Below, one piece after another: positions 1 to 6,049 of a stretch of 33,613 nucleotides of DNA. The stretch comes from Oscillospiraceae bacterium (GTDB taxonomy: Bacteria > Bacillota > Clostridia > Oscillospirales > Ruminococcaceae), in the NCBI GenBank assembly GCA_022766785.1, contig JALEOL010000084.1, forward strand, positions 1 to 33,613, written 5' to 3'. Positions within the stretch are counted from its first letter, which is position 1, and each line of letters begins with the position of its first letter. A program made the translations under genes and the position numbers. Below the pieces are notes generated by a model, which searched no databases, was not told the DNA's origin, and was given only the letters and a program-made list of their open reading frames with translations.

Positions 1-262
1 AGTGAAGCTCATCGGCAAGACCGAGAGCTGGCTCATGGTGGGATTTGAGCCGAACGTCAGCCTTTATTTTCAGGGAGAGAAGCCGGAAAAGACCGCGTTC
101 GTGGAGGTCAGCCTTTACGGCAGCGCTTCTCCCTCCGACTGTGACAGAATGACCGCGGAGATCTGCCGGATCTACGGCGAGGTGCTGGGCGTTCCCTCCG
201 ACAAGATATACGTCAAGTATTCCCCCACAGACCAGTGGGGCTGGAACGGTGGAAATTTCTGA
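1..262 (+). CDS. MIF/phenylpyruvate tautomerase-family protein (3' part)
   Basis: This is the C-terminal 86 or so residues of a protein of the macrophage migration inhibitory factor/tautomerase family. The reading frame is open to the left edge, so the start and the N-terminal catalytic proline lie outside the window; family members are about 115 residues. The stretch KLIGKTESWLMVGFE matches the family's central strand and the C-terminal WGWNGGNF matches its end. Bacterial members are small trimeric cytoplasmic proteins, often with tautomerase activity on phenylpyruvate-like substrates; activity cannot be judged here because the proline is not visible. A hairpin follows the stop codon. Confidence 0.85.
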   Translation, partial: VKLIGKTESWLMVGFEPNVSLYFQGEKPEKTAFVEVSLYGSASPSDCDRMTAEICRIYGEVLGVPSDKIYVKYSPTDQWGWNGGNF

Positions 263-273
263 TAACGCACAAA

Positions 274-298
274 ACAGGGCAAGCAAAGCTCACCCTGT
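274..298 (+). terminator. Hairpin after tautomerase gene
   Basis: ACAGGG and CCCTGT arms enclose a 13-base loop just after the stop codon. There is no long T run, so it is a modest terminator candidate for the plus-strand tautomerase gene. Confidence 0.45.
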
Positions 299-311
299 AA
301 GAAATATTAAT

Positions 312-332
312 GGGCGGAACGAGTGTCCGCCC
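312..332 (-). terminator. Hairpin downstream of terminase gene
   Basis: A perfect 7-bp stem (GGGCGGA/TCCGCCC) lies 17 bases past the terminase stop. On the minus strand it is followed by an AT-rich stretch. It could serve either of the two convergent genes. Confidence 0.55.
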
Positions 333-348
333 GTTGATGTGTATACTG

Positions 349-1581
349 TCAGTATCTGAAAAGCTCGCGCTCAAAGCGTTCTATCGAGTATTCGAACGCG
401 TCCAGGCTGTCGATGTTGGTGGAACCGTCGTCGAGCCTCATGTCCCGGTGAATGCTCTTTTCGTCCCACAGCGCGGTTTTCAGCGCCTCAATGAGGTGCG
501 GACACTCGGTGCTGATGTGCAGCCGTCCGGAGGATATCAGCCGGTTCACCATGTTGATACGGGTGCCGACCTGCTTTTTCATGGCGTTGCGGACTTCAAT
601 GTTGACGGCGCTGCGGAAGCTCTTTATCAGCAGCTGTTCCGCGCTGTCGCAGCACGCCATGCAAAGCGTGGGGAAGCGCTCTTTTTCCGAATCGATGAAC
701 CCCGAAAACGCGGCGATAAGGCTTTCCGTAGACATATTTCGTTTGTCGTAGTGCTCCGAGAGGACGTACACGTTCTGAAATCCGGCGTCGTACCCGGTGT
801 GCACGAACGCGCTGGCGCTCTTGTTTCCGCCGTAGTCCACCCCCACGACCGAGGTCATGAGCGGCGATACGGACAGCCGGCTTTTGAGTTCTGCCGGGGA
901 TATCAGGCATTTGTCGGAGAAATCCTCGTATATCCTGCCCTCGGCGGCGACCCAGTTGCCGAGTATGAACCGGTCGTAGTACACCCCGGTGTATTCCGTT
1001 TTCAGTGCTCGGACGTATTCCGGCGGCAGATACGGGTTGTCGTCAAGCGTGAATTTGATGTCCAGTAGGTCAATGGAGCTGTTGCCAAGGTAATTGCGTT
1101 TCAGCCAGTGCCCGGGATTGTCGGGGTTGGTGGTGGCGAGGAGCTTTGCGCCGCTGACGGACAGCCTTGACAGCAGCATGGCGAAGAATTCCTCCGGGAA
1201 CAGCGACAGCTCGTCGCAGTAGGCTCCGTTAAGGGTCATGCCCCGGATCTTGCTTTCCGCCTGGGCGTTCGCCGCGCCCTCCAGGTAGACGCGCCTGCCG
1301 AAAAGCCGTGCTTCCTTTTTGCTCAGGCTGTAGGTGAAGCATTTCCCGAACAGTCCGCACATGGGTTCAAGCACGTTGCGTCGCAGGGTGGTGAGGGTCT
1401 TTCCTGCCATGAGGTAAGCGCCGTCCCTCGGCGAAGCTGCGACCCAGAACCCCCACATCACCGCGGATATCCAGGTCTTTCCGCTGCGGACGCTTCCCTC
1501 CAGGATATTTATGCGCCGCAGTCCGCCGGACTTCACCAGCGATAACGCCTGCTGCTGGCGTGGGGAGAATAGCGTGCTCAT
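349..1581 (-). CDS. Phage terminase large subunit (PBSX-like)
   Basis: A 410-residue terminase large subunit, the motor that packages phage DNA into proheads. The ATPase half has a Walker A (GSVRSGKT, residues 29-36), a Walker B with catalytic Glu (YCDELS, Asp123-Glu124) and a coupling motif (TTNPD, 150-154). The nuclease half has acidic residues at Asp249 (VVGVDYGG), Asp312 and Asp391/394. All key residues and the full length are present, so the gene is not visibly decayed. Its ATG overlaps the stop of the upstream small gene by four bases (ATGA), which implies translational coupling. No portal, capsid or tail gene lies next to it: the neighbours are a tautomerase and a DUF2461 gene. It is either a prophage remnant or a domesticated pair. 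Confidence 0.93.
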   Translation of the reverse strand: MSTLFSPRQQQALSLVKSGGLRRINILEGSVRSGKTWISAVMWGFWVAASPRDGAYLMAGKTLTTLRRNVLEPMCGLFGKCFTYSLSKKEARLFGRRVYLEGAANAQAESKIRGMTLNGAYCDELSLFPEEFFAMLLSRLSVSGAKLLATTNPDNPGHWLKRNYLGNSSIDLLDIKFTLDDNPYLPPEYVRALKTEYTGVYYDRFILGNWVAAEGRIYEDFSDKCLISPAELKSRLSVSPLMTSVVGVDYGGNKSASAFVHTGYDAGFQNVYVLSEHYDKRNMSTESLIAAFSGFIDSEKERFPTLCMACCDSAEQLLIKSFRSAVNIEVRNAMKKQVGTRINMVNRLISSGRLHISTECPHLIEALKTALWDEKSIHRDMRLDDGSTNIDSLDAFEYSIERFERELFRY

Positions 1582-1826
1582 TGTTCCTCCTCGCTTATCC
1601 CGGAATAGGCGGAGATCATTGCTGCAAGCTGCGTTCCGCTGTCCGGGGAGTTTTCCTCCAGCATCTCGAATACCAGCCGGAACACCTTTGCCAGCTTCTC
1701 AAGATCCTTTTCGGCGAGGGCGGTTATCAGCTGCTCGTCGGTGAGCTTTCGGGTGAACATTCTTCCGAACTTCATGAATGCGGCGTTGTTCTTTTCAAAG
1801 AACTGCGCCGGAGTTATTTTAGCCAT
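1578..1826 (-). CDS. Small protein coupled to terminase, possible small subunit
   Basis: An 82-residue acidic, mostly helical protein. The same frame is open further upstream, but the ATG at 1826 is preceded by AGAAGG at good spacing and the longer N-terminus has no ribosome site, so this start is chosen. Position and four-base overlap with the large terminase gene suggest a small terminase subunit or packaging accessory. I do not recognise the fold, and it lacks the longer HTH-containing build of classical small subunits such as XtmA, so the role is inferred from context only. Its ribosome site and start codon lie in one arm of a long hairpin (1826-1870). Confidence 0.72.
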   Translation of the reverse strand: MAKITPAQFFEKNNAAFMKFGRMFTRKLTDEQLITALAEKDLEKLAKVFRLVFEMLEENSPDSGTQLAAMISAYSGISEEEQ

Positions 1827-1870
1827 AATATTACCTTCTTTCTGCAAGAGTATCTTGCAGGGTAATATTA
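1826..1870. repeat. 18-bp interrupted palindrome over the start of the small terminase gene
   Basis: Outer arms TAATATTACC (1826-1835) and GGTAATATTA (1861-1870) and inner arms CTGCAAGA (1842-1849) and TCTTGCAG (1853-1860) are all perfect. They are separated by a 6-base one-sided bulge and a 3-base loop. In the minus-strand transcript the GG of the ribosome site and the start of the ATG are paired. It may be an RNA switch or a dyad operator in the divergent promoter region. Confidence 0.75.
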
Positions 1871-1911
1871 CACCATGGTCTACTGCAAAACACTGCATAA
1901 GGAGCAAAATA

Positions 1912-2574
1912 ATGAATTTTTCACAGAGATCCGTTGATTTCCTGTTTGAAAACCGCCTGCACGACAGCCGGGAGTGGTTCGCCGAGCACAAGGAGGAATA
2001 CCGGGAATTTGTCACCGAGCCAATGAAGGAGCTTGTGCTGGAGCTTGCCCCGGCGATACTCAAAATAGATCCGCAGATCGAAATAAACCCGGCACGGATC
2101 TCAAGGATCTACCGGGATATGCGGCTTCACCCGGACTCGATATTCCGGGATCATATCTGGTACACTTTCAGCAGGAGCCATGAGCAGTACCACGCGCTGC
2201 CGGGGTTCTATTTCTCGATCGGCGCCGGTGGGATAAGCTACGGCTGCGGATACTACTGCGCTTCGGCGAAGTCTATGCAGTCGCTGAGACGGCTTATCCT
2301 TGCCGGGGACGACAGCTTCAAGAGGGCGTTCATGGCGGTGGAGAAGCAGAGGACGTTTTCTCTTTACGGTGATATGTACAAGCGCAGCAAATTCCCCGAC
2401 CAGCCCGAGGAGCTTCGCCGCTGGCTGGACAGGAAAGGGATAGGCTTGTCGTTCGACACTGACGACCCGGAGATCATGTTTTCGGCAAAGCTCGCGAAGA
2501 AGGTCGCGGCGGATTTCCGGAAGATCGCTCCGTTCTATGATTTCTGCATGAAAGCGGAGGCTTCCGCTGAATAA
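1912..2574 (+). CDS. DUF2461 family protein
   Basis: A 220-residue protein of the DUF2461 family, whose biochemical role is unknown. It starts at an ATG preceded by AAGGAG; the frame is open further upstream but that part overlaps the divergent terminase promoter region and has no ribosome site. Family features include the N-terminal FLFENRLHDSREWFAEHK, the ARISRIYRDMRLHPD motif, and the Gly/Tyr-rich GFYFSIGAGGISYGCGYY segment. No signal peptide or membrane segment is visible, so it is probably cytoplasmic. It appears monocistronic, divergent from the terminase pair and convergent with spo0A. Length and motifs look complete. Confidence 0.88.
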   Translation: MNFSQRSVDFLFENRLHDSREWFAEHKEEYREFVTEPMKELVLELAPAILKIDPQIEINPARISRIYRDMRLHPDSIFRDHIWYTFSRSHEQYHALPGFYFSIGAGGISYGCGYYCASAKSMQSLRRLILAGDDSFKRAFMAVEKQRTFSLYGDMYKRSKFPDQPEELRRWLDRKGIGLSFDTDDPEIMFSAKLAKKVAADFRKIAPFYDFCMKAEASAE

Positions 2575-2578
2575 TTAA

Positions 2579-2879
2579 AGCCCTCCTTTTTTCGGGAGAG
2601 CTCAGTCTGTCGAAAAAGTCTTACGACTTTTCCGACAGAGTACATCCGCACTGCGCGCACTCATTGTCGGCAAAGCCGACAATTCGCACACTTGCGCGGA
2701 TAGCAGTGTTTTTTGCCCAGGCAACACGATGTTGCCAAGGTCGAAACCAAAGCGCAACAGGACGTTGCGCAACTAAGTTTCGACACAGAGACCCGTGGCA
2801 AAAAACGGATTTCAATTGGTCATTTTCCTGCGGAAAATGACTTTTTCGACAAGCTGAGCCCTCCTTTTTCGGGAGGGCT
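2579..2879. mobile_element. MITE-like element of nested inverted repeats
   Basis: A non-coding block between DUF2461 and spo0A bounded by 21-bp terminal inverted repeats (2600-2620 and 2839-2859, 19 of 21 matching). Inside are nested or adjacent perfect palindromes: GTTTTTTGCC/GGCAAAAAAC (2708-2717, 2797-2806), GTCGAAAC/GTTTCGAC (2740-2747, 2777-2784), GGCAAC/GTTGCC, GCGCAAC/GTTGCGC, TTGTCGGC/GCCGACAA and CATTTTCC/GGAAAATG. A terminator-like 23-24 base sequence flanks it as a direct repeat (2579-2602 and 2857-2879, one indel and one substitution). No transposase is present. It could be a mobile miniature element or a structured repeat RNA. Short open frames across it read the palindromes and are not genes. 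Confidence 0.7.
2857..2879 (-). terminator. Terminator of spo0A
   Basis: AGCCCTCC and GGAGGGCT pair as a near-perfect 8-9 bp stem with a T-rich loop, a few bases past the spo0A stop. It is the right-hand copy of the repeat flanking the MITE-like element and could also stop plus-strand transcripts. Confidence 0.7.
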
Positions 2880-2886
2880 GTATTTG

Positions 2887-3666
2887 TTATCTCTGGAACG
2901 CCGGAACGCTGCCGCGGGATTTGAATTTGAGCCGCAGATGATCGGCAATAAGCGCGATGAACTCTGAATTGGTGGGCTTTCCCCTTGAGGTATGTACCGT
3001 GTAGGAGAATATCCTGGTGAGCACGTCGATGTCGCCCCTGTCCCATGCGATCTCGATTGCGTGGCGTATTGCGCGCTCTACACGGGAGCTGGTGGTCTGG
3101 TAACGCTTTGCGACTGTGGGATAGAGCAGCTTTGTGACGCAGTTTATCATCTCATCGTTGTTGACGGACAGCATTATCGCCGTGCGGAGGTAGTGGTAGC
3201 CCTTGATGTGCGCAGGTATCCCCACCTGGTGGATTATCTCGGTCACGGCGCATTCAAGGTCGGTCTCGTCCGGCACTGCTTCCGGCTCGTCGCAGGGAGA
3301 GCACAGCCGCTCCACCCGGCTGACAAGATACTGGGGATCCACCGGCTTCACCATAACTCCTGCCGCGCCTGCGTTTATCGCGTCGCGCTCCAGCCTCGGG
3401 TCGTCCGTGCCGGATACTATAAGAACATTGGGGCAGTATTTCTTTTCGGTTTTAAGTCTGCGGATAACCTCCACGGCGTCGCAGTAGGGCATTTTTGCTT
3501 CAAGCACCGCCACGTCGGGTGCCTCTGATTTTATAGAGCTGAGCACCGCGTTTCCGTCGCAGTGCCGCGTTATCGCATACATTCCTGCGCCCTTGAGCGC
3601 GCCTGCCCATGCCATTCCGCATTCAGCTGTGTCGCTTCCGATAAGTACTTTGATCCTGTTTGTCAT
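2887..3666 (-). CDS. spo0A: Sporulation response regulator Spo0A with Glu at the phosphosite
   Basis: A 259-residue Spo0A, the master DNA-binding regulator of sporulation entry. The effector domain (about 140-250) is highly conserved: IIHQVGIPAHIKGYHYLR, ASRVERAIRHAIEIAW-like and KPTNSEFIALIAD segments. The receiver (1-120) is unusual. The phosphorylated Asp56 of Bacillus is Glu56 here (VAVLEAKMP), and the first acidic-pocket residue is Ser11 (VLIGSDT), while Asp12, Ser85 and Lys107 remain. The start at 3666 has a GGAGGT ribosome site; an ATG seven codons upstream has none. It is transcribed alone, with a sigma-A-like promoter upstream. The changes suggest a receiver that is not phosphorylated in the usual way, or that mimics the active state. 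Confidence 0.96.
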   Translation of the reverse strand: MTNRIKVLIGSDTAECGMAWAGALKGAGMYAITRHCDGNAVLSSIKSEAPDVAVLEAKMPYCDAVEVIRRLKTEKKYCPNVLIVSGTDDPRLERDAINAGAAGVMVKPVDPQYLVSRVERLCSPCDEPEAVPDETDLECAVTEIIHQVGIPAHIKGYHYLRTAIMLSVNNDEMINCVTKLLYPTVAKRYQTTSSRVERAIRHAIEIAWDRGDIDVLTRIFSYTVHTSRGKPTNSEFIALIADHLRLKFKSRGSVPAFQR

Positions 3667-3754
3667 GATATACCTCCGTTTTGTCATTCCTTATCGCCCG
3701 GATATTTTCCCCTTCGGCGGTATTTGTGGAATGTCTGGTTTTTTCTGTAAGTTT

Positions 3755-3783
3755 ATAATACCATATTCTGGATATTTTTGCAA
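3755..3783 (-). promoter_or_regulatory. Sigma-A-type promoter of spo0A
   Basis: On the minus strand TTGCAA, a 17-base spacer and TATTAT stand about 90 bases before the spo0A start codon. A weak sigma-H-like match (AGGGGAAAA then GGAAT) lies closer to the gene but is not convincing. The rest of the 370-base gap to spoIIID holds only the spoIIID terminator; no gene is seen. Confidence 0.55.
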
Positions 3784-3986
3784 GAGGTTTTTGGAAAATA
3801 TTTGAAATGATACTCTGCGCCACAATATCACATCAGATACCCACAAATGCCGTAACAATCCCGTTTTCCGGACATTCCCCGTCATTGTGCAGCACTGGTA
3901 ATTCTGTTTTCTTAACGGATTTTTAACGCGGCAGCCTGCTGGTAATGGTATGTAAATGGATATCGTTTCCTGGAAATACACATGTG

Positions 3987-4023
3987 AAAAAAGCGCTGCT
4001 CCCTCCGGAAATTCAGAGGGAGC
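3987..4023 (-). terminator. Rho-independent terminator of spoIIID
   Basis: On the minus strand GCTCCCTC and GAGGGAGC form an 8-bp stem with a 10-base loop, followed a few bases later by a run of six T. It starts 13 bases past the spoIIID stop. Confidence 0.85.
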
Positions 4024-4035
4024 GGATTATGTATG

Positions 4036-4290
4036 CTATATCCTTTTTCTGGAAAGCTCTGCGTATTTCTTCTTTGTAGCCTGACCTCCGCGCAGGTGGC
4101 GTTCCTGCTTGTTCCTGTCAAGGACTGCTTTTACCTCGTCATGTAGCTGTTTGTTCACTTTCTCCAGTCTTGCGGTGATATCCTGGTGCACCGTGCTTTT
4201 GCTTATCCCGAACTGTTTTGCTGCCGCGCGGACTGTTGCGTTGTTTTCTACTATATAATGTCCGAGTGTGACACATCTTTCCTGATCCAT
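4036..4290 (-). CDS. spoIIID: Sporulation transcription factor SpoIIID
   Basis: An 84-residue SpoIIID, the small HTH regulator acting in the mother cell after sigma-E. Diagnostic blocks are LGHYIVENNATVRAAAKQFG, the recognition helix ISKSTVHQDITARL and the basic tail RHLRGGQATKKKY. An ATG at 4332 would add 14 residues, but a sigma-E-type -10 (CATACAAT) overlaps that codon, so transcription would begin past it. Homologues also start close to the chosen Met, which has a closely spaced GGGG as ribosome site. The gene lies upstream of spo0A on the same strand, separated by its own terminator. Confidence 0.93.
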   Translation of the reverse strand: MDQERCVTLGHYIVENNATVRAAAKQFGISKSTVHQDITARLEKVNKQLHDEVKAVLDRNKQERHLRGGQATKKKYAELSRKRI

Positions 4291-4330
4291 TTCCCCGTTT
4301 GTATCTTTCTTCACTTCAAATCGCACCCCC

Positions 4331-4338
4331 ATTGTATG
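4331..4338 (-). promoter_or_regulatory. Sigma-E-like -10 element of spoIIID
   Basis: CATACAAT on the minus strand matches the sigma-E -10 consensus (CATACANT) exactly, about 41 bases before the spoIIID ATG. The -35 region is not a clear match. spoIIID is a known sigma-E target in Bacillus. Between here and 4493 no gene or other signal was seen. Confidence 0.55.
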
Positions 4339-4493
4339 ATGTGGTTTTCACTCTCCTCTTGCCCCCAGCGTGTCTGAGGACGTTTCTTTTTCACATCTTA
4401 TGAGGAATTGCGATGATATATGACTTCTGATCCGCATTGGACAGCCATTTGCAAAATCTGTCCCAAATAACCGGGAAAATTTTTCAAAACCCC

Positions 4494-4522
4494 TTGACAT
4501 TTCAATAAAAATATGCTAAAAT
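4494..4522 (+). promoter_or_regulatory. Sigma-A promoter of cysK
   Basis: A consensus -35 TTGACA (4494-4499), a 17-base spacer and TAAAAT (4517-4522) predict a start near 4529 and a leader of about 160 bases ahead of cysK. Confidence 0.8.
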
Positions 4523-4529
4523 CATACTA

Positions 4530-4691
4530 AGCTGATAGGTGATATTGGTATTAGGGCGGAAAGTCCCCCTGCCTGTCACCCGGGGAAACGCGGATCAGGA
4601 AAAGAGGAAACTTGCGCGGCAATTTAGTTTCGCTTTGCATTGATCGGCGTACCCCAAACTATTTCGGATAATATGAAAAGGAGAAAACAGT
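4530..4691 (+). promoter_or_regulatory. Structured 5' leader of cysK, possible riboswitch
   Basis: The leader folds into two visible parts. The first pairs GGTGA (4538-4542) with TCACC (4576-4580) and encloses AGGG/CCCT. The second is a long stem of GGGG/CCCC (4582-4585, 4652-4655), CGC/GCG and GATCA/TGATC (4593-4597, 4641-4645), capped by GAAACT/AGTTTC (4607-4612, 4626-4631) with TGC/GCA inside. There is no terminator before the ribosome site AGGAGA (4679-4684), so any control is more likely at translation or RNA stability. It does not match a T-box, S-box or TPP layout that I know. Confidence 0.5.
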
Positions 4692-5621
4692 ATGAAGGTT
4701 TACCAGACTATCACTGACACGATCGGACACACCCCTCTGCTTGAGGTGACAAAAATCGAGGAGGAAGAGCAGGCAGGCGCGAAGATCTTCGCAAAGCTGG
4801 AGCTTTTCAACCCGGCAGGCAGCGTAAAGGACAGAGTTGCTGCGGCTATGATAAACGACGCTGAGAAGCGCGGCGTGCTCAAGCCCGACAGTGTTATCAT
4901 CGAGCCTACCAGCGGTAACACCGGTATCGGTCTTGCTTCCGTTGCGGCGGCGAGGAACTACCGCATAATCATCGTTATGCCCGAGACTATGAGCGTGGAG
5001 CGCCGCAACCTGATGAAAGCCTACGGCGCAGAGCTGGTGCTCACAGACGGAGCGAAGGGCATGAAGGGCGCTATCGCAAAGGCTGAGGAGCTTGCAAAGG
5101 AGATCCCCGGCGGATTTATCCCGTCCCAGTTCACGAACCCTGCTAACCCTGCCGTTCATGAGGCTACCACAGGCCCGGAAATCTGGGAGGATACCGACGG
5201 CAAGGTGGATATCTTTGTTGCAGGCGTTGGCACCGGCGGTACTGTCAGCGGCGTTGGCAAGTATCTCAAGAGCAAGAACCCGGCGGTAAAGGTAGTAGCG
5301 GTGGAGCCGAAGAGTTCTCCTGTTCTTTCCGAGGGCAAGGCAGGTCCCCATAAGATCCAGGGTATCGGCGCCGGATTTGTACCCGACACCCTCGATACCA
5401 AGATCTACGATGAGATAATCACCGTTGATAACGACGACGCATTCGCCACCGGCAGACGTATAGCGCGCACCCAGGGTGTTCTGGTGGGAATTTCCTCCGG
5501 CGCGGCGATGTGGGCTGCTATCCAGCTTGCAAAGCGCCCCGAGAACAAGGGCAAGAACATTGTTGTGCTTCTCCCCGATACTGGTGAGAGATATCTCTCT
5601 ACTGCGATGTTCTCTGATTGA
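4692..5621 (+). CDS. cysK: Cysteine synthase A (O-acetylserine sulfhydrylase)
   Basis: A 309-residue PLP enzyme that makes cysteine from O-acetylserine and sulfide in the cytoplasm. The PLP lysine is Lys46 in NPAGSVKDR, the substrate loop is TSGNTG (73-78), the phosphate-binding loop is GTGGT, and the C-terminal SSGAA and [12 protein letters not shown] blocks are present. The length is typical of CysK. It starts at an ATG seven bases after AGGAGA. It is transcribed alone from its own promoter and leader and is closed by a strong terminator. Its sulfur product feeds the cysteine desulfurase/ThiI pair just downstream, although these are separate transcripts. Confidence 0.96.
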   Translation: MKVYQTITDTIGHTPLLEVTKIEEEEQAGAKIFAKLELFNPAGSVKDRVAAAMINDAEKRGVLKPDSVIIEPTSGNTGIGLASVAAARNYRIIIVMPETMSVERRNLMKAYGAELVLTDGAKGMKGAIAKAEELAKEIPGGFIPSQFTNPANPAVHEATTGPEIWEDTDGKVDIFVAGVGTGGTVSGVGKYLKSKNPAVKVVAVEPKSSPVLSEGKAGPHKIQGIGAGFVPDTLDTKIYDEIITVDNDDAFATGRRIARTQGVLVGISSGAAMWAAIQLAKRPENKGKNIVVLLPDTGERYLSTAMFSD

Positions 5622-5644
5622 TCCCTTATTTCAGAATAGTACAT

Positions 5645-5680
5645 ATCCCCCGGAAAACTTCTCCGGGGGATAATTATTTT
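5645..5680 (+). terminator. Terminator of cysK
   Basis: ATCCCCCGG and CCGGGGGAT form a perfect 9-bp stem with a 9-base loop, followed by AATTATTTT. Confidence 0.88.
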
Positions 5681-5686
5681 ACAAAA

Positions 5687-5718
5687 CCAAAAACCCCCGG
5701 CGAACCGGAGGTTTTTGG
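5687..5718. terminator. Second, bidirectional terminator-like hairpin
   Basis: CCAAAAACC (5687-5695) pairs with GGTTTTTGG (5710-5718), with an inner CCGG/CCGG stem and CGAA loop. It has an A run on one side and a T run on the other, so it could act on either strand as a backup to the cysK terminator. Confidence 0.65.
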
Positions 5719-5972
5719 AATTGGAGGATCATATATTATATCATGATTAAGATGTAGATGTTCTTGCTTTTCTCTTTCTGTATATATTGTATCACCGGAA
5801 AAGAGAAAAATCAATATATATGACAATATTGTAACCGGATTTCCTTACATTGTCATTTTTCAGTAACTTTTCCGGGTTTTCTGTAACCGTTTTGTAACCT
5901 TTTGTTATTTCGCCGTAAACACAATGAAATAAAAGTGAAAATTTCAAAAAAAGACTGTTCAAAACGTGGATT
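5719..5972. other. AT-rich intergenic stretch with short repeats, no gene
   Basis: No coding region is supported. Visible structure: two interleaved inverted pairs (TTTTCTCTTT with AAAGAGAAAA-like arms and TATATATTG with CAATATATA, about 5768-5820), TGACAAT/ATTGTCA (5821-5827, 5849-5855), and four GTAAC copies at 5831, 5863, 5883 and 5894, three of them GTAACC. These could be protein-binding sites for the downstream operon, but the spacing is irregular. Confidence 0.45.
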
Positions 5973-6001
5973 TTGTGATATACTGATATAGTATATATAA
6001 T
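5973..6001 (+). promoter_or_regulatory. Sigma-A-like promoter of the desulfurase-thiI array
   Basis: TTGTGA (four of six), a 17-base spacer and a perfect TATAAT at 5996-6001, about 50 bases before the first start codon. Confidence 0.6.
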
Positions 6002-6049
6002 GCGTCACTATGCGAATAAACAGGCAAGTGGACAAAAGGGAGAATAACA

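Noticed and set aside
2621-3046. 141-codon open frame on the minus strand across the palindromic element
   Set aside because: It runs through non-coding inverted repeats into spo0A in another frame and has no ribosome site or domain.
4558-4567. GGAAAGTCC resembling the RNase P RNA core
   Set aside because: The leader is only about 160 bases and lacks the other conserved RNase P blocks; chance match.
4530-4691. T-box or SAM riboswitch ahead of cysK
   Set aside because: No T-box core (GGTGGNACCGCG) or terminator/antiterminator, and no S-box consensus; kept only as an unclassified structured leader.
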